Position numbers and translations under genes: made by a program. Positions 33,969 to 43,816 of a stretch of 64,000 bases of DNA are shown here, one piece after another (the stretch's first letter is position 1; every line of letters starts with the position of its first letter). Under the pieces are notes generated by a model, which worked only from the letters and a program-made list of their open reading frames with translations, made no database searches and was not told the origin of the DNA. Origin of the DNA: Neovahlkampfia damariscottae (lineage: Eukaryota; Heterolobosea; Selenaionea; Neovahlkampfiida; Neovahlkampfiidae); contig JABLTG010000087.1 in the NCBI GenBank assembly GCA_016618085.1, forward strand, positions 19,473 through 83,472, written 5' to 3'.

Positions 33969-35176
33969 ATGTACCCAAATCAATTTCCGAACCAACAAAA
34001 CCAACAACAAAACCAACAGTACAACCAATTTGGTCAACAACAAATCAACCAATTTGACCCTAACCAACAATTTAATCCAAATCAACAATATGGTCAACAA
34101 CAACAATTTGGACAACAATTCAACCAAAACCAAAACCAATTTGACCCTAACCAACAATTCAACCAAAACCAACAATATGGTCAACAAAGTTTTCAACAAC
34201 CACAACAATTTCAAATGAATCAAATTCAACAAAATGAACAACCTTCATTCCAACAAAGTTACCAACAACAATTAACGCAAGATCAACAACACATGTTACA
34301 AGCATTAATGAAACTTAGAAAAGATTACCTTGATATGAAAGCTCAACAAAAACAACAACAATTTCAACAGCAACAATTTCAACAAAACCCACAAATTATT
34401 CCACAATTCCAACAACAACAACAACAAAACGTTTATCAAGGTAAAATTGAAACGCAAAATCAACAAGTTTCAGAAAGTGAACCATTTCCACCAAAATATG
34501 ATGAAGATTACACTTGTAACTTTAGAAATGGTAAAAAAAAAAACTAAATTAAAACTTCACAGATGATTATGTTGACACTGCAGAAGTTTTAAGAAATTTA
34601 CCACCATGCAGAAAATTAGATGTTTCTTCAAATGACATTGGAAAATTAAATGGCTTGGAAAAAATTCAATCTTTAGAATATTTCGTTGTTCACAACAATT
34701 CACTTAGAAATCTTTCAAACCTCAGAACATCAAATAATTTGAAATACTTCAAAGCATCAACCAATGATATCACTTCAATAGGAAAAATCAATTGTCCTGG
34801 TATTATTAGAATGGATTTACAAAATAATTCACTTAGATCTCTCAATGGAATTGGTGGTGCACCTGAAATTGTTGCTTTAAATGTCAAAACCAATGATTTA
34901 CCAAATTTAAAAGGAATTCATGAATTACAAAACTTAAAATGGTTCTATGCTCCAGATAATAATCTCAGGTCAATATCTTCATTAACAGATTGTTCATCAT
35001 TAATTCACGTTGATGTCTCGTCAAATGATTTGAGAAATATCAACGAATTCTTGGCTTTGGTTGATCACTGTCCAAATTTGAAATATTTAAATGTTCACAA
35101 TAATGATTTTAAAGACAGTGATTTAAACAAATTAAAAAATGTTTGTGCTGAAAGAGGAATTACTTTCAAAAAATAA
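33969..35176 (+). CDS. Leucine-rich repeat protein with Gln/Asn-rich N-terminus
   Basis: About 390 residues in two exons (intron about 34529-34560). Residues 1-180 are low complexity, dominated by Gln, Asn, Phe and Tyr, and prion-like; part is an 87-bp tandem duplication. The C-terminal 200 residues are SDS22-type leucine-rich repeats: LDVSSNDIGKLNGLEKIQSL, EYFVVHNNSLRNLSNL, MDLQNNSLRSLNGI and HVDVSSNDLRNINEFLAL. LRRs mediate protein binding; the partner is unknown. CCAAT at 33956-33960 ends only 8 bp before the ATG. Confidence 0.85.
34049..34222 (+). repeat. 87-bp in-frame tandem duplication in the Q/N-rich region
   Basis: The block beginning CCAATTTGACCCTAACC at 34049 recurs at 34136, a period of 87 bp (29 codons), encoding the repeated NQFDPNQQFN..NQQYGQQ. 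The second copy has small changes. Expansion in whole codons keeps the frame. Confidence 0.7.
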
Positions 35177-35386
35177 ATTATTCTTTTTTTGAATTATCAA
35201 TTTCAAAAAAAACCAGTGGAATAGAAGGTGTTAATTGGAGTAGATCTTATAAAGAAACTTTAAAAAATTTGACAACAAGGCACAACCCTTATCTCCCACC
35301 CCACCATTCCCACCACCACTAAAACAAGTTCATTCACCGGTTGGTGCTTAAGTCTTGTTTGAAGTACAAATTCTTTATATTCTTCA
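35177..35386. other. Intergenic region with C-rich tract and inverted repeat arm
   Basis: This 210-bp spacer holds an unusually C-rich tract (35293-35322). CCCACCCCACCATT at 35295-35308 is the exact reverse complement of AATGGTGGGGTGGG at 35386-35399, which includes the ATG of the next gene. A 77-nt loop separates the arms. No other gene or RNA is recognised. Confidence 0.6.
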
Positions 35387-36043
35387 ATGGTGGGGTGGGA
35401 AAAATATATTTTTTTATTTTTTTCGAGGGAATTGGTGGGAATTTCAGTGGGAGTGGGACTGGTGGGGTGGATGTCAAGATTGGTGCTGAAAACAAAAAAA
35501 CCAATATTTTTATTATTTCTAGAAGTTCCAGGATGCTCAGGTATTTCATTTGCTGGTTTTCATTTAATTTTCAGGTTGTGTTAATTTTGGAAATGGACCT
35601 CTTTCTGACCTTCTTCTTGTTGAAGCTGTTGTAAAAGAGTTCATACCAGGTTGTATTCAAGTATTTACCACTGAAGAAATTGCTCAAAGGATGGTTAAAG
35701 TCTTGGAAAAACAAAATGTTCCTTTTTATTTGAAACAAATTCCGATGAATTATCAAAACTGGAAAAAAATTACTTTAGAAATGTATCGTTATTTGTCAGG
35801 AGAAGTTGTATTAGATGGTGTTATTTCTACAACAGCAGGTCATTTAAATGGCGAAGTTGTGATGGTTGAGTACTACGAGAAAATCATTTCAGAAAAAATG
35901 TTCCATTCAATTGATGGTCTAAAAGTGATTGATTATGATATGAAAAGGTTCTCAAAATGTAAAAAAGATGATCAAAAATATTACGTGAATCAGAAGCTCC
36001 AGATTGGGAAATTATTTATCAAATATTCAAGCAACCAAAGTAA
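35387..36043 (+). CDS. Unrecognised protein with Gly/Val-rich N-terminus
   Basis: About 195 residues. The ATG at 35387 begins a G-rich first exon (MVGWEKYIFLFFSRELVGIS), continuing to EVPGCSG. An intron near 35540-35573 joins it to CVNFGNGPLSDLLLVEAVVK, then CIQVFTTEEIAQRMVKVLEK and LSGEVVLDGVISTTAGHLNG. A second intron (near 35959-35995) gives a better end, SPDWEIIYQIFKQPK with TAA at 36041-36043; without it the frame would run to 36065. The alternating beta and alpha pattern suggests a Rossmann-like fold, but I cannot name a family. The G-rich 5' end is unlike anything else in the window, and the start is uncertain. Confidence 0.45.
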
Positions 36044-36123
36044 ATGCTACTTTGAAAAATGGTGACAAATGGGAATGTTTTTGAGTCAAAAACAGCTTAA
36101 ATCCCTCAAATGAAAGTTTTATA

Positions 36124-37623
36124 TCAAAATATTAAATGTGGTTTTTCAATACTAAGAGTGTAGATTAATTCTCCGAATAATGTATTTGCCCAAGCAAACC
36201 AACTTCTTGTGAACTGTTTAGCATCGTCTTTTTTAAATCCCTCATGCATAAAATATGTTCCTGCTGTTGATCTTTTCAACATTTCTAAGCATTCAATTAT
36301 TTCATCATCAGAATTTGAAGTTAATGCTTGCATTGTCAACGACATTGGCCAAATATAATCAAGGCCCGTGTGAGGAGAACCTATTCCCTTTGCGGCTTTT
36401 CCATTAAAATACCAAGGATTATCTATTTGTTAGTTGATTAATAAAAGGTTGTTTACTTTCTGAGAGTAAGAATTTTCTTGTTCTGATGTAAATTGGATCA
36501 TTGTTGGAAATGTAGCCAAGGTATGGAAGTGAAATTAAAGAAGGTATATTTGCATCATCTGTGAAATATGCATTCCCAAATCCATCTGTTTCATAAGCGA
36601 ATATTCCATTCTGAATTCCATGTTTTTGGATTGCATCCTTTAGCTCATCTCTCAATTTTTCAACATCTCTTTGAAGATTTTGGTGATTCAACTTTTTTAA
36701 AATTGGAATAATTGTATTCAATGTTGCAACTGCCATTGCATTCGCAGGAATTAAGTATGGAAGTTTGCATGAATCATCAGAAGGTCTAAAGTATGATTTT
36801 GATAATCCACATCGTTTATTTGGTGCACAAGATCTTCCATGGTGTAGTGTTTCATGAGTCTCAACAGATTGCCTCGAAAATGTGTACTTTTGAGCATTTG
36901 TTGTTTCAATAGTTCCTTTTTGTTCTTCTCTGATAGTTTCCAAAATCAATTCAATTGATTTGACCCAATTTCCATTGAATGGTGTTATATCGCCCATTGT
37001 TTTATCAAAATAACCAGATGATAATCTCATAAGGGCACACAAGGAATCAAGTTCATATTTTCTTTCGTGGATCAATGAGTTCATTGCTTTCACTTTTGTA
37101 TTCAAAAAACCTAGTTTATAAGTGTTATCTGAAGACCAAGTCTGTTCACCTTCATATTCATTTCTGTAAAATGCATTTGCGTATGGATCTAATAATACAG
37201 ATAATACTTGTCTAGTGATTAAACCTTGTATCATTTTTTTTAACTTTTCGTCTTGGGAAATGAAATTTAAATATGGCCAAACTTGATTGTTAAATATTTC
37301 TTAAAAAACCTTGATTTGTTGAATCTCTTAACCACATTGCATTGATGTCTCCACTTTTCAAAAAAATTTTAACATTTTGTTTTTTAGTACGTGATAATAA
37401 ATGTGTCATTTTTCGATTCATCATAAAATACAGTTGTATCTAAAGTATTGGGAAATGTGTTTGTGAATATTTTTGCTAATTCTTTATCTTTCATTTTTAA
37501 TGAAATTTCCTTTGTAACTTTGTCAACAATTTTTGAAATAAATTTTCTTTCTTTGACTGGAGGTCTTTCAGATATTACATGAAGAATGATAAATAAAAAA
37601 GTCACCCAACACAAACACTTCAT
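36124..37623 (-). CDS. GH125 exo-alpha-1,6-mannosidase-like glycosidase, secreted
   Basis: About 460 residues. A signal peptide (MKCLCWVTFLFIILHVIS) starts at 37623. The body matches the metal-independent alpha-mannosidase family GH125: TGDINAMWLRDSTNQVWPY, LLDPYANAFYRNEYEG, GCYFRPSDDS-like RPSDDSCKLPYLIPANAMAV, DDANIPSLISLPYLGY, and at the C-terminus GLDYIWPMSLTMQALTS and FAWANTLFGELIY. Family members remove terminal alpha-1,6-mannose from N-glycans. Three introns are needed, two near 37270-37390 and one near 36418-36445. The signal peptide indicates secretion or a lysosomal location. The ATG overlaps CCAATG on the minus strand. Confidence 0.88.
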
Positions 37624-37676
37624 TGGAATGTTTTTGTTTCTAAATCGATTTCATTGGATGGTTAATTTTTATCCTG

Positions 37677-38016
37677 ATGATTGAACTAGAAGCGAAAGAA
37701 TGGGCATGTTGCATTGCAAGTAAGTTAAAAATGATATAAACAGAAAGCATCTATAATATTTCCACCATTAGTTCCTTTTTTATTTTTTAAACTTGATAAA
37801 TCAAATGAAGAAACAAGTTTGTTTTCAGATCCAATTTGGATGTACGCATCCGTTATTTTATTGATACTCACACTTATTCTATATTTTCCTGGTGTTATAG
37901 GAGCTTTTTTTTACATGTATTACATCATCATGGTTGAAAAAAATTTAGATCGATTGGATGGTGATGCATCTGACCAGTATGGAAAACTAAAAGATGGAAA
38001 CATAGAAGAGATATAA
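37677..38016 (+). CDS. PMP3-family (UPF0057) small membrane protein
   Basis: About 104 residues with one short intron (about 37720-37747). Two hydrophobic segments match the PMP3 layout: ACCIATSIIFPPLVPFLFFK, then MYASVILLILTLILYFPGVI and GAFFYMYYII. PMP3/RCI2 proteins are plasma-membrane proteolipids linked to membrane potential and salt stress. This version is longer than the usual 52-60 residues because of a loop between the helices and a charged C-terminal tail (DRLDGDASDQYGKLKDG). ATTGG at 37653-37657 is shared with the divergent GH125 gene. Confidence 0.75.
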
Positions 38017-38093
38017 AAATTTTTTAACTTATTTTTTCCTCAAACAAATCTTTTGCCAAAATCCAATTGGTCACTGGCCAAAAAACTCATCAC

Positions 38094-38699
38094 ATGATAA
38101 AGAGATTTGTACCACAAATTTTAAAACACACTACCATTTTAGTCACAACTCTTCTGATGGCTAAATTTACTTTTAAAAATTACTACTACATTGCGGAGGA
38201 AAAAAAAGAAAAAATTCCATTTTTTGGTATTGCAGGAACTTCAAAAGAGAGAACCTTTATGTTTATAAAACCTGATTCCAGAGAAAGATGTTCTATTGGA
38301 GAAATCATTCAAGTTATTGAAACAAGAGGTTTTAAAATTGTTGGAATAAAATTCATTGAACCTTCTGTTGATTTAATCAAAGAACATTATATTGAACATG
38401 ATGGTAAATGGTGGTATCAAGAATTGGTTTCATTCTTCAGTGGTCATGGTCCAGTTGTTTGCTTGGTGCTTGAAGGATCTGATGTAATAAAGTCGACAAG
38501 AAAAATGATGGGACATGCAAATCCATTGACTTCAGAACCTGGTACTATTAGGGGAAATCATGGATATCATTTTGCAAGAGGGAATGTAATTCATGGAGCT
38601 GACTCACCAGAAGCAGCTGAAAGAGAAATAAAATTGTGGTTCAAAGAAAATGAAATTATAGATTATAAAATGGATATTTACAAAATATTAAACGAATAA
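38094..38699 (+). CDS. Nucleoside diphosphate kinase with N-terminal membrane anchor
   Basis: 201 residues in a single exon. NDK motifs are clear: TFMFIKPDSRER, RGFKIVGIKFIEPS, MMGHANPLTSEPGTIRG and the active-site GNVIHGADSPEAAEREI with the phosphohistidine. The enzyme moves the gamma-phosphate between nucleoside triphosphates and diphosphates. The first 45 residues (MIKRFVPQILKHTTILVTTL) contain a basic hydrophobic helix absent from cytosolic NDKs, suggesting an organellar or membrane-bound form. The ATG at 38094 is preferred over an upstream TTG. A palindromic CCAATTGG lies at 38063-38070. Confidence 0.93.
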   Translation: MIKRFVPQILKHTTILVTTLLMAKFTFKNYYYIAEEKKEKIPFFGIAGTSKERTFMFIKPDSRERCSIGEIIQVIETRGFKIVGIKFIEPSVDLIKEHYIEHDGKWWYQELVSFFSGHGPVVCLVLEGSDVIKSTRKMMGHANPLTSEPGTIRGNHGYHFARGNVIHGADSPEAAEREIKLWFKENEIIDYKMDIYKILNE

Positions 38700-38919
38700 A
38701 TGGGAGAATATTATGGTGATTAACATTTTTATTGCACAAAAATAAAGTTAAAAGAAATTTAAATTTTTAGATCTTTCACATTTATCACTTTTTCAAACAA
38801 TATTGCAATCTACTTACTTTTTAAACTATTCAATGGAAGAAATTGTTTTTCCACCTTTTTCCTTTGTTTTTTTATCCAATCAAATTTGATTTGCAACCAA
38901 TCAAATTTTTCAATAAAAA

Positions 38920-40797
38920 ATGGGAACAAAGAAAAAAGTACCAAAAGAAAAAAAAACTGAAGAGGAAGTCCCAAAACATTCTGAAACTTTATCACTTGGA
39001 GGTAAAGGTGGTAACGAATTTGAAGAGGTAGGAGCTGAAGATGAAGAAATTATTGGCTTTACCATCTATTCAGGAAGTTCTGGATACATAGATGGTATTC
39101 AACCATTCTTCTCTGGAAATACTAAATGTCAATTCCATGGTTCAAAAAAAGGAACAAAACATATCTTTAAATGTTCAGGAGAAGAAAGAATTACGGAAAT
39201 TCAAATTCGTTCCTCTGAAGTTATAAACGCTATGAAATTCAAAACAACCAAAAAAGAAAGTTCTTGGTTTGGTGGAAAAGGTGGAAATTTAACAAGTTTT
39301 AAATTTGAAAAAATATTTGGAGTCAAAGGACGTTCATGTTTGAAAAAAAAAAAAAAAATTAATTTCTTCAAAGCTGATTTTCTGAATCAAATTCAATTTA
39401 TTATACCTTATGATGGTCTTTCTGCAAACAAAAATGAAATGATTTTATCAGAAGAAGTTGGAAAAGCATTCAATGTAAAAGATTATTCTGATGTTACTTT
39501 AACAATTAATGGAGAAGAAATTGTATATCTTCATAAAGTTGTACTTATGCAATGGTAAAACACAAAAAAAAAAATTAATTCAAACAACAGTCCATCCATT
39601 TCCAATTTATTTAAAAATGGAGAAAAAGAAATTTCAATTAAAGTTGATTCACCAAAACATTTTAAAGAAATGTTATTATTTTTATATACAGGTCAATTTG
39701 AAGTGAATGATGATAATTATATGGAACTTATTGAAATAGCAAATGAATATGATATTAGAACATTAAAACTTGCTGGATTTGATTTTATTATTAAAGGAAA
39801 ATGCAACGCGCAAAATGTTTGTAAACTTTTACAAGATTCAAAAGGCGGAAAATTCAAAAGTGTTGATCCAGAAGATTTAGTAAAAAGATGCATGAAATTC
39901 ATCAATGAAAACACTGAAGCTGTATTTAAATCAGATGATTTTGTTCATTTAGACCATGATTTTATACTTGCCATGGTGAAGGATGATAATTTAGCACTTG
40001 ATGAAATTGATATTTTTAATGGATGCGTCAGATGGGCAAAAAATAAAAGAAAAACAAAAGAAGAATCACTTGAAACCTATTTAAAAGATATTTTACCATT
40101 TATTCGTTTTCCAAATATTGATGGTGCAGAATTAGTTCATTACGTTAAACCAACAAATTTAATTGATCAAGAATTATATATTAGAATATTAGAACAACAA
40201 ACAGCTCCTGAAGATTATGAACTAATTAATCCAATTAAAGAAATTCCAGGAAGAGGAGCAACAAGATTTAAATTTGACATTAAAACAGGTGGAAATGCAA
40301 GTCTTTTTAAACTATCATCCAATGGATTAACAATTGAAAAAACATCAGGTAATGGTTCTTGGTCAAATGCACAAATTTATGGTTCAAAAAAATTGACATC
40401 TGGGGTTCATTATTGGGAAGTTAAAATCAATTCAATCAACTCAGACAGATCAGGAACTGCATTTGGTCTTTGTAAAGATCCAACAAAAAAACAACAATAT
40501 TCATATGATATGGTCATTGGTTTAAGTGGATATCAATATAACATGCAAGGTAATGATTATACACAATTCAATGCAAATGATACATATGGTTGTTATGTAG
40601 ATTTTAATAAAGGGAAAGTTTGGTTTTTCCATAATGGAAAACAATTACAAAGTCATGGAGTTGTTAAAAAAGGTACAGCTTATTGGCCTTGTTTCCATAT
40701 TTATTATGTACCTGATAAATTTACAGTAAGTTTTTTTGTTTCGTTTATTATTCTTTTTTAGTTGTCATTCCCTTCAAAGAAACCAAAACCAAAATAA
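38920..40797 (+). CDS. Jacalin-BTB-BACK-SPRY multidomain protein
   Basis: About 585 residues. The order is: Jacalin-like lectin fold at residues about 25-160 (LSLGGKGGNEFEE, FTIYSGSSGYIDGIQPFF, WFGGKGGNLTSF), BTB at about 175-265 (DYSDVTLTINGEEIVYLHKV, then LLFLYTGQFEVNDDNYMEL), BACK at about 290-400 (DIFNGCVRWAKNKRK), and SPRY at about 430-570 (TSGVHYWEVKINS, GLCKDPTKKQQYSYD, WFFHNGKQLQSHGV). Introns: an A-rich one near 39329-39370, one near 39556-39590, and a last near 40728-40761. Jacalin could bind glycans or only serve as a fold; BTB-BACK suggests a cullin-3 adaptor with SPRY as substrate reader. CCAAT at 38897-38901 and 38876-38880. Confidence 0.85.
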
Positions 40798-40865
40798 ATC
40801 TTTTTTTTTTTCACAACCAATAAGATTTCTTTTTATCACTTTTTTGTTGGTAGAAAGTGTAGAAA

Positions 40866-42439
40866 ATGAAACAAGTTTTATTTGTTGGTCTTTTAATTTT
40901 TATTATTTTTGTTTTATTTTTTAATGTTTATTTATCACAACAATCAAGTAATTTACAAATGAAAGAAAAATATACAAAAGAAAGATTACATAATATTGAA
41001 TTACATTCAGAAATACTTGAATTAAAAACTCTTTTAGAAACAAAACTTCCAAAGAATGAAGAAACAAAAAAATTTTTGGAAAAAAATTTGCCCACTGTTT
41101 ATGGAAAAGAAAAAAAAAATGATGAAAAATTACAACATGAATTTTGGCATTCATTTGGAAGAGATCAACATTTTTCAACTTGTGATAAAGATTATGGATT
41201 TAGTTTAATTAAAGATTGGAGAAAATTAAAAAAAGAATATTCAGTTCCTTTGACAAAATCAATAAAACAGACAAAAGTGTTTTGTCATAAAATTAGACAA
41301 AGACATCATCGAGGTGATGACAATTTTTGTCATTTTGAAAATTTATATTTTTCTGCAAATACCCATGGAGGAAATTGTAGAAAAAATCAACAACTTTGGC
41401 AACAAAGGTTTGATTTAAAATTAACATTCAACTTTTAAGTGCTTTTCAATTGGAATTAGGGAATTTTATGAATTATAATTTCAGAGAAATTAAAGATCAA
41501 TGCACAAAAACGTTAAAAGGAACCACATTATTAGTTGATAGAGATGATGTTTTTAATGTTTTTCATTCGTTAGCAAATTTTATTAATGCCTTCTTATCAT
41601 TATTAATACTAAATAAAAAACCAAAAGTAGATCGATTAATAATTCTAGATTCAAAAACAGATGGACCATATTGGCCATTATGGAGTTCATTTTCAGATAA
41701 AATCATCAGAAGATCAAGTTTTGGAAATGAAATTGTCTGTTTAGAGAATGCTATTTTTACAATTCCAGGAGGTTCAAATTTTATTTGGAAAGATGTTTGG
41801 GTACCAAATGATTGTTATCATTCTTCTTTATTGAAGACATTTGTTAGATTTACTTTGAAGCATTTCAATCTTCTGGAACAACCAAGAAGAAAAAAAAATG
41901 ATTCACCAATTAGAATTTTGTTATCATCAAGACAACTGAAACCGGGTGGTCCTCCCGGTTTAAAACCTGGTAGAAGAATTATTAATGAAAAAGAACTAGA
42001 AAATTTATTAAAAAATGATCTGAGAACTCCAGAAGGAAAACGTGTTCCAACTGAAGTAATTGTGAAGGATTTTTCTACGATACCCCTTTATGAACAAATC
42101 AGATTGATCAGAAATACTGATGTATATATTGGTATGCATGGTGCAGGAATGACTCATTTGATATTTTTACCTGATGAGGCTGTGGTAATCGAAATGTTTC
42201 CAAATGTAATTGTTTTTACACACAAAATTCAACATTTTCTTTTTTAGGGATGGCATCAAAGTAGCATGAGAAATTTAGCAAAATTAACAAACAAAATTTA
42301 TTTATCATGGCAAAATTTACATAAAAAAAATATTGTTGAAGGAAATTCAAATATAATTGATTTAACAGAATTTCAAAAAATTGCAAATTCAGCAGTGCAT
42401 ATTGCATTAAGTTTTCATTTTGGAAAAGGGTTTCTGTAA
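40866..42439 (+). CDS. GT61-family glycosyltransferase, type II membrane protein
   Basis: About 499 residues in three exons. An N-terminal signal anchor (QVLFVGLLIFIIFVLFFNVY) is followed by a stem and a lumenal catalytic domain of the GT61/DUF563 (EOGT, xylosyltransferase) family. The hallmark TDVYIGMHGAGMTHLIFLPD near 42120-42175 and the IRILLSSRQ segment support this. A Gly/Pro loop (LKPGGPPGLKPGRR) inserts before the last third. Introns: about 41408-41440 and about 42206-42247. GT61 enzymes transfer xylose, arabinose or GlcNAc in the ER or Golgi; the sugar here is unknown. The gene ends 3 bp before the end of the convergent SMS-like gene. Confidence 0.85.
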
Positions 42440-42442
42440 AAC

Positions 42443-43745
42443 TTATTTATTCATATTTTTTTTCACTAAAGGACTTTGTTCAACTTCTTCAACTTTCTTT
42501 GATTCCAATATGATTGGTGGATCAATTTTAAATTGTTTTTGTATTTTTTCGATTGTTAAATTCTTTCCAATTTCTAAATCTTCGTCAAATTCATTTTCTT
42601 TCAATTGAAAATTTTCGTCATCATCAAATTCTTCTTCTTGTTCAATATTTTTTGATGAAATGATTGTGGAAGCATGATTTGGTACTAAATAATCTAAACT
42701 TTCATGCCATACAATAAATGCAACAAATAATCTTTTTGCTAAAATTGAATTGTTAAAAACACCGACATCAAAAATATTTGTTCTTTTTTCTTGACCTTTC
42801 ACATAATTTTCTTTTAATCTTTCATGAATTTCATCTAATAAATAATGATATGTAACAAAAATAAATAAAGCAACTAATTGTCCATATAAAACATCAATGG
42901 TATAATGAAAATGAGTCGCAACAATGAATACACTTGCCATTAAAGTTATTGGAAAAACAGCACATTTCAAATAAACATTTTCGGTATATCTAAAGAAAAA
43001 ACATGTATAAAGCATTATAACAACTGAATGACCTGAAAATAAAACATCAAAACAAGTAGTTTCTTGACCAAACATAACTAAAACAGCAGCGTATAAAATA
43101 TTATCATAATATTTTGATTTACAAGATGGATATGGATTTGGTAATAAAGTAGCTGATATTGATATTCCTAAATTGATTAGATTTTCTCTTTCGAAACTAT
43201 ACCTCTCATTAAAAAAATAGCTCCATGAAGTAATGCCAATCTTGGAATAATTCTGAATAAAAGACCTGAAAATCCATGATATTTTGTACAACTAAATGCT
43301 GAAAGTATGACAACACAAAACTGTCCAAAATCTTTGACAAAATTAAATTTTTTCATTTTTTTATTTACCAGGCAGAAATGTTTCTGGAAGAAATGGAAGA
43401 AAATAAAATCCATGATCGAATAATGATTTATCTGAAACTCTCATTTCTAAAATTAAAATTAAACAAAAAGTGTCAAACCTCTAATCATTCTGTTTTGAAC
43501 ATAAACTTGAAATATTACATTGATATAAACACACAAAGAAAACCAAAACTGATAATATCATTGAAAAATAAACATAAACTTACAATACTAAATAAAAAAG
43601 GAACAATTCTTTTTTTCCATTCTTTCAAAACAAAAAATCTGAATATTTTTTGTCCTATAATTTGAATAAGAATACTCCATTCAATTTGGTAATCATCTGG
43701 ATGATCCTCTACAAGTACTTCTGATTTTTCATTTTTTTCCGTCAT
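42443..43745 (-). CDS. Sphingomyelin synthase-like (PAP2-C) membrane protein
   Basis: About 385 residues. Five or six membrane helices are split by introns in the 5' half. The catalytic PAP2-C triad motifs are present: CFDVLFSGHSVVIMLYT and ATHFHYTIDVLYGQLVAL. These fit sphingomyelin or inositol-phosphorylceramide synthases, which transfer a phospho-headgroup onto ceramide in the Golgi or plasma membrane. The C-terminal 130 residues are acidic and cytosolic (EQEEEFDDDENFQL). The junctions in the first third (VSDKSLFDHGFYFLPFLPE) were chosen to keep frame and are the least certain part. ATTGG at 43782-43786 lies 37 bp upstream of the ATG. Confidence 0.82.
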
Positions 43746-43816
43746 TCACTTTTTGTTTGTGTGAAAAGAAAAAAGAATTTGATTGGTTGATTTCAAAGAG
43801 TTTTATTTTGAATGAA

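Noticed and set aside
34049-34222. Repeat block as a possible CRISPR-like array
   Set aside because: The units are contiguous, coding and in frame with a Gln/Asn-rich protein, with no spacers.
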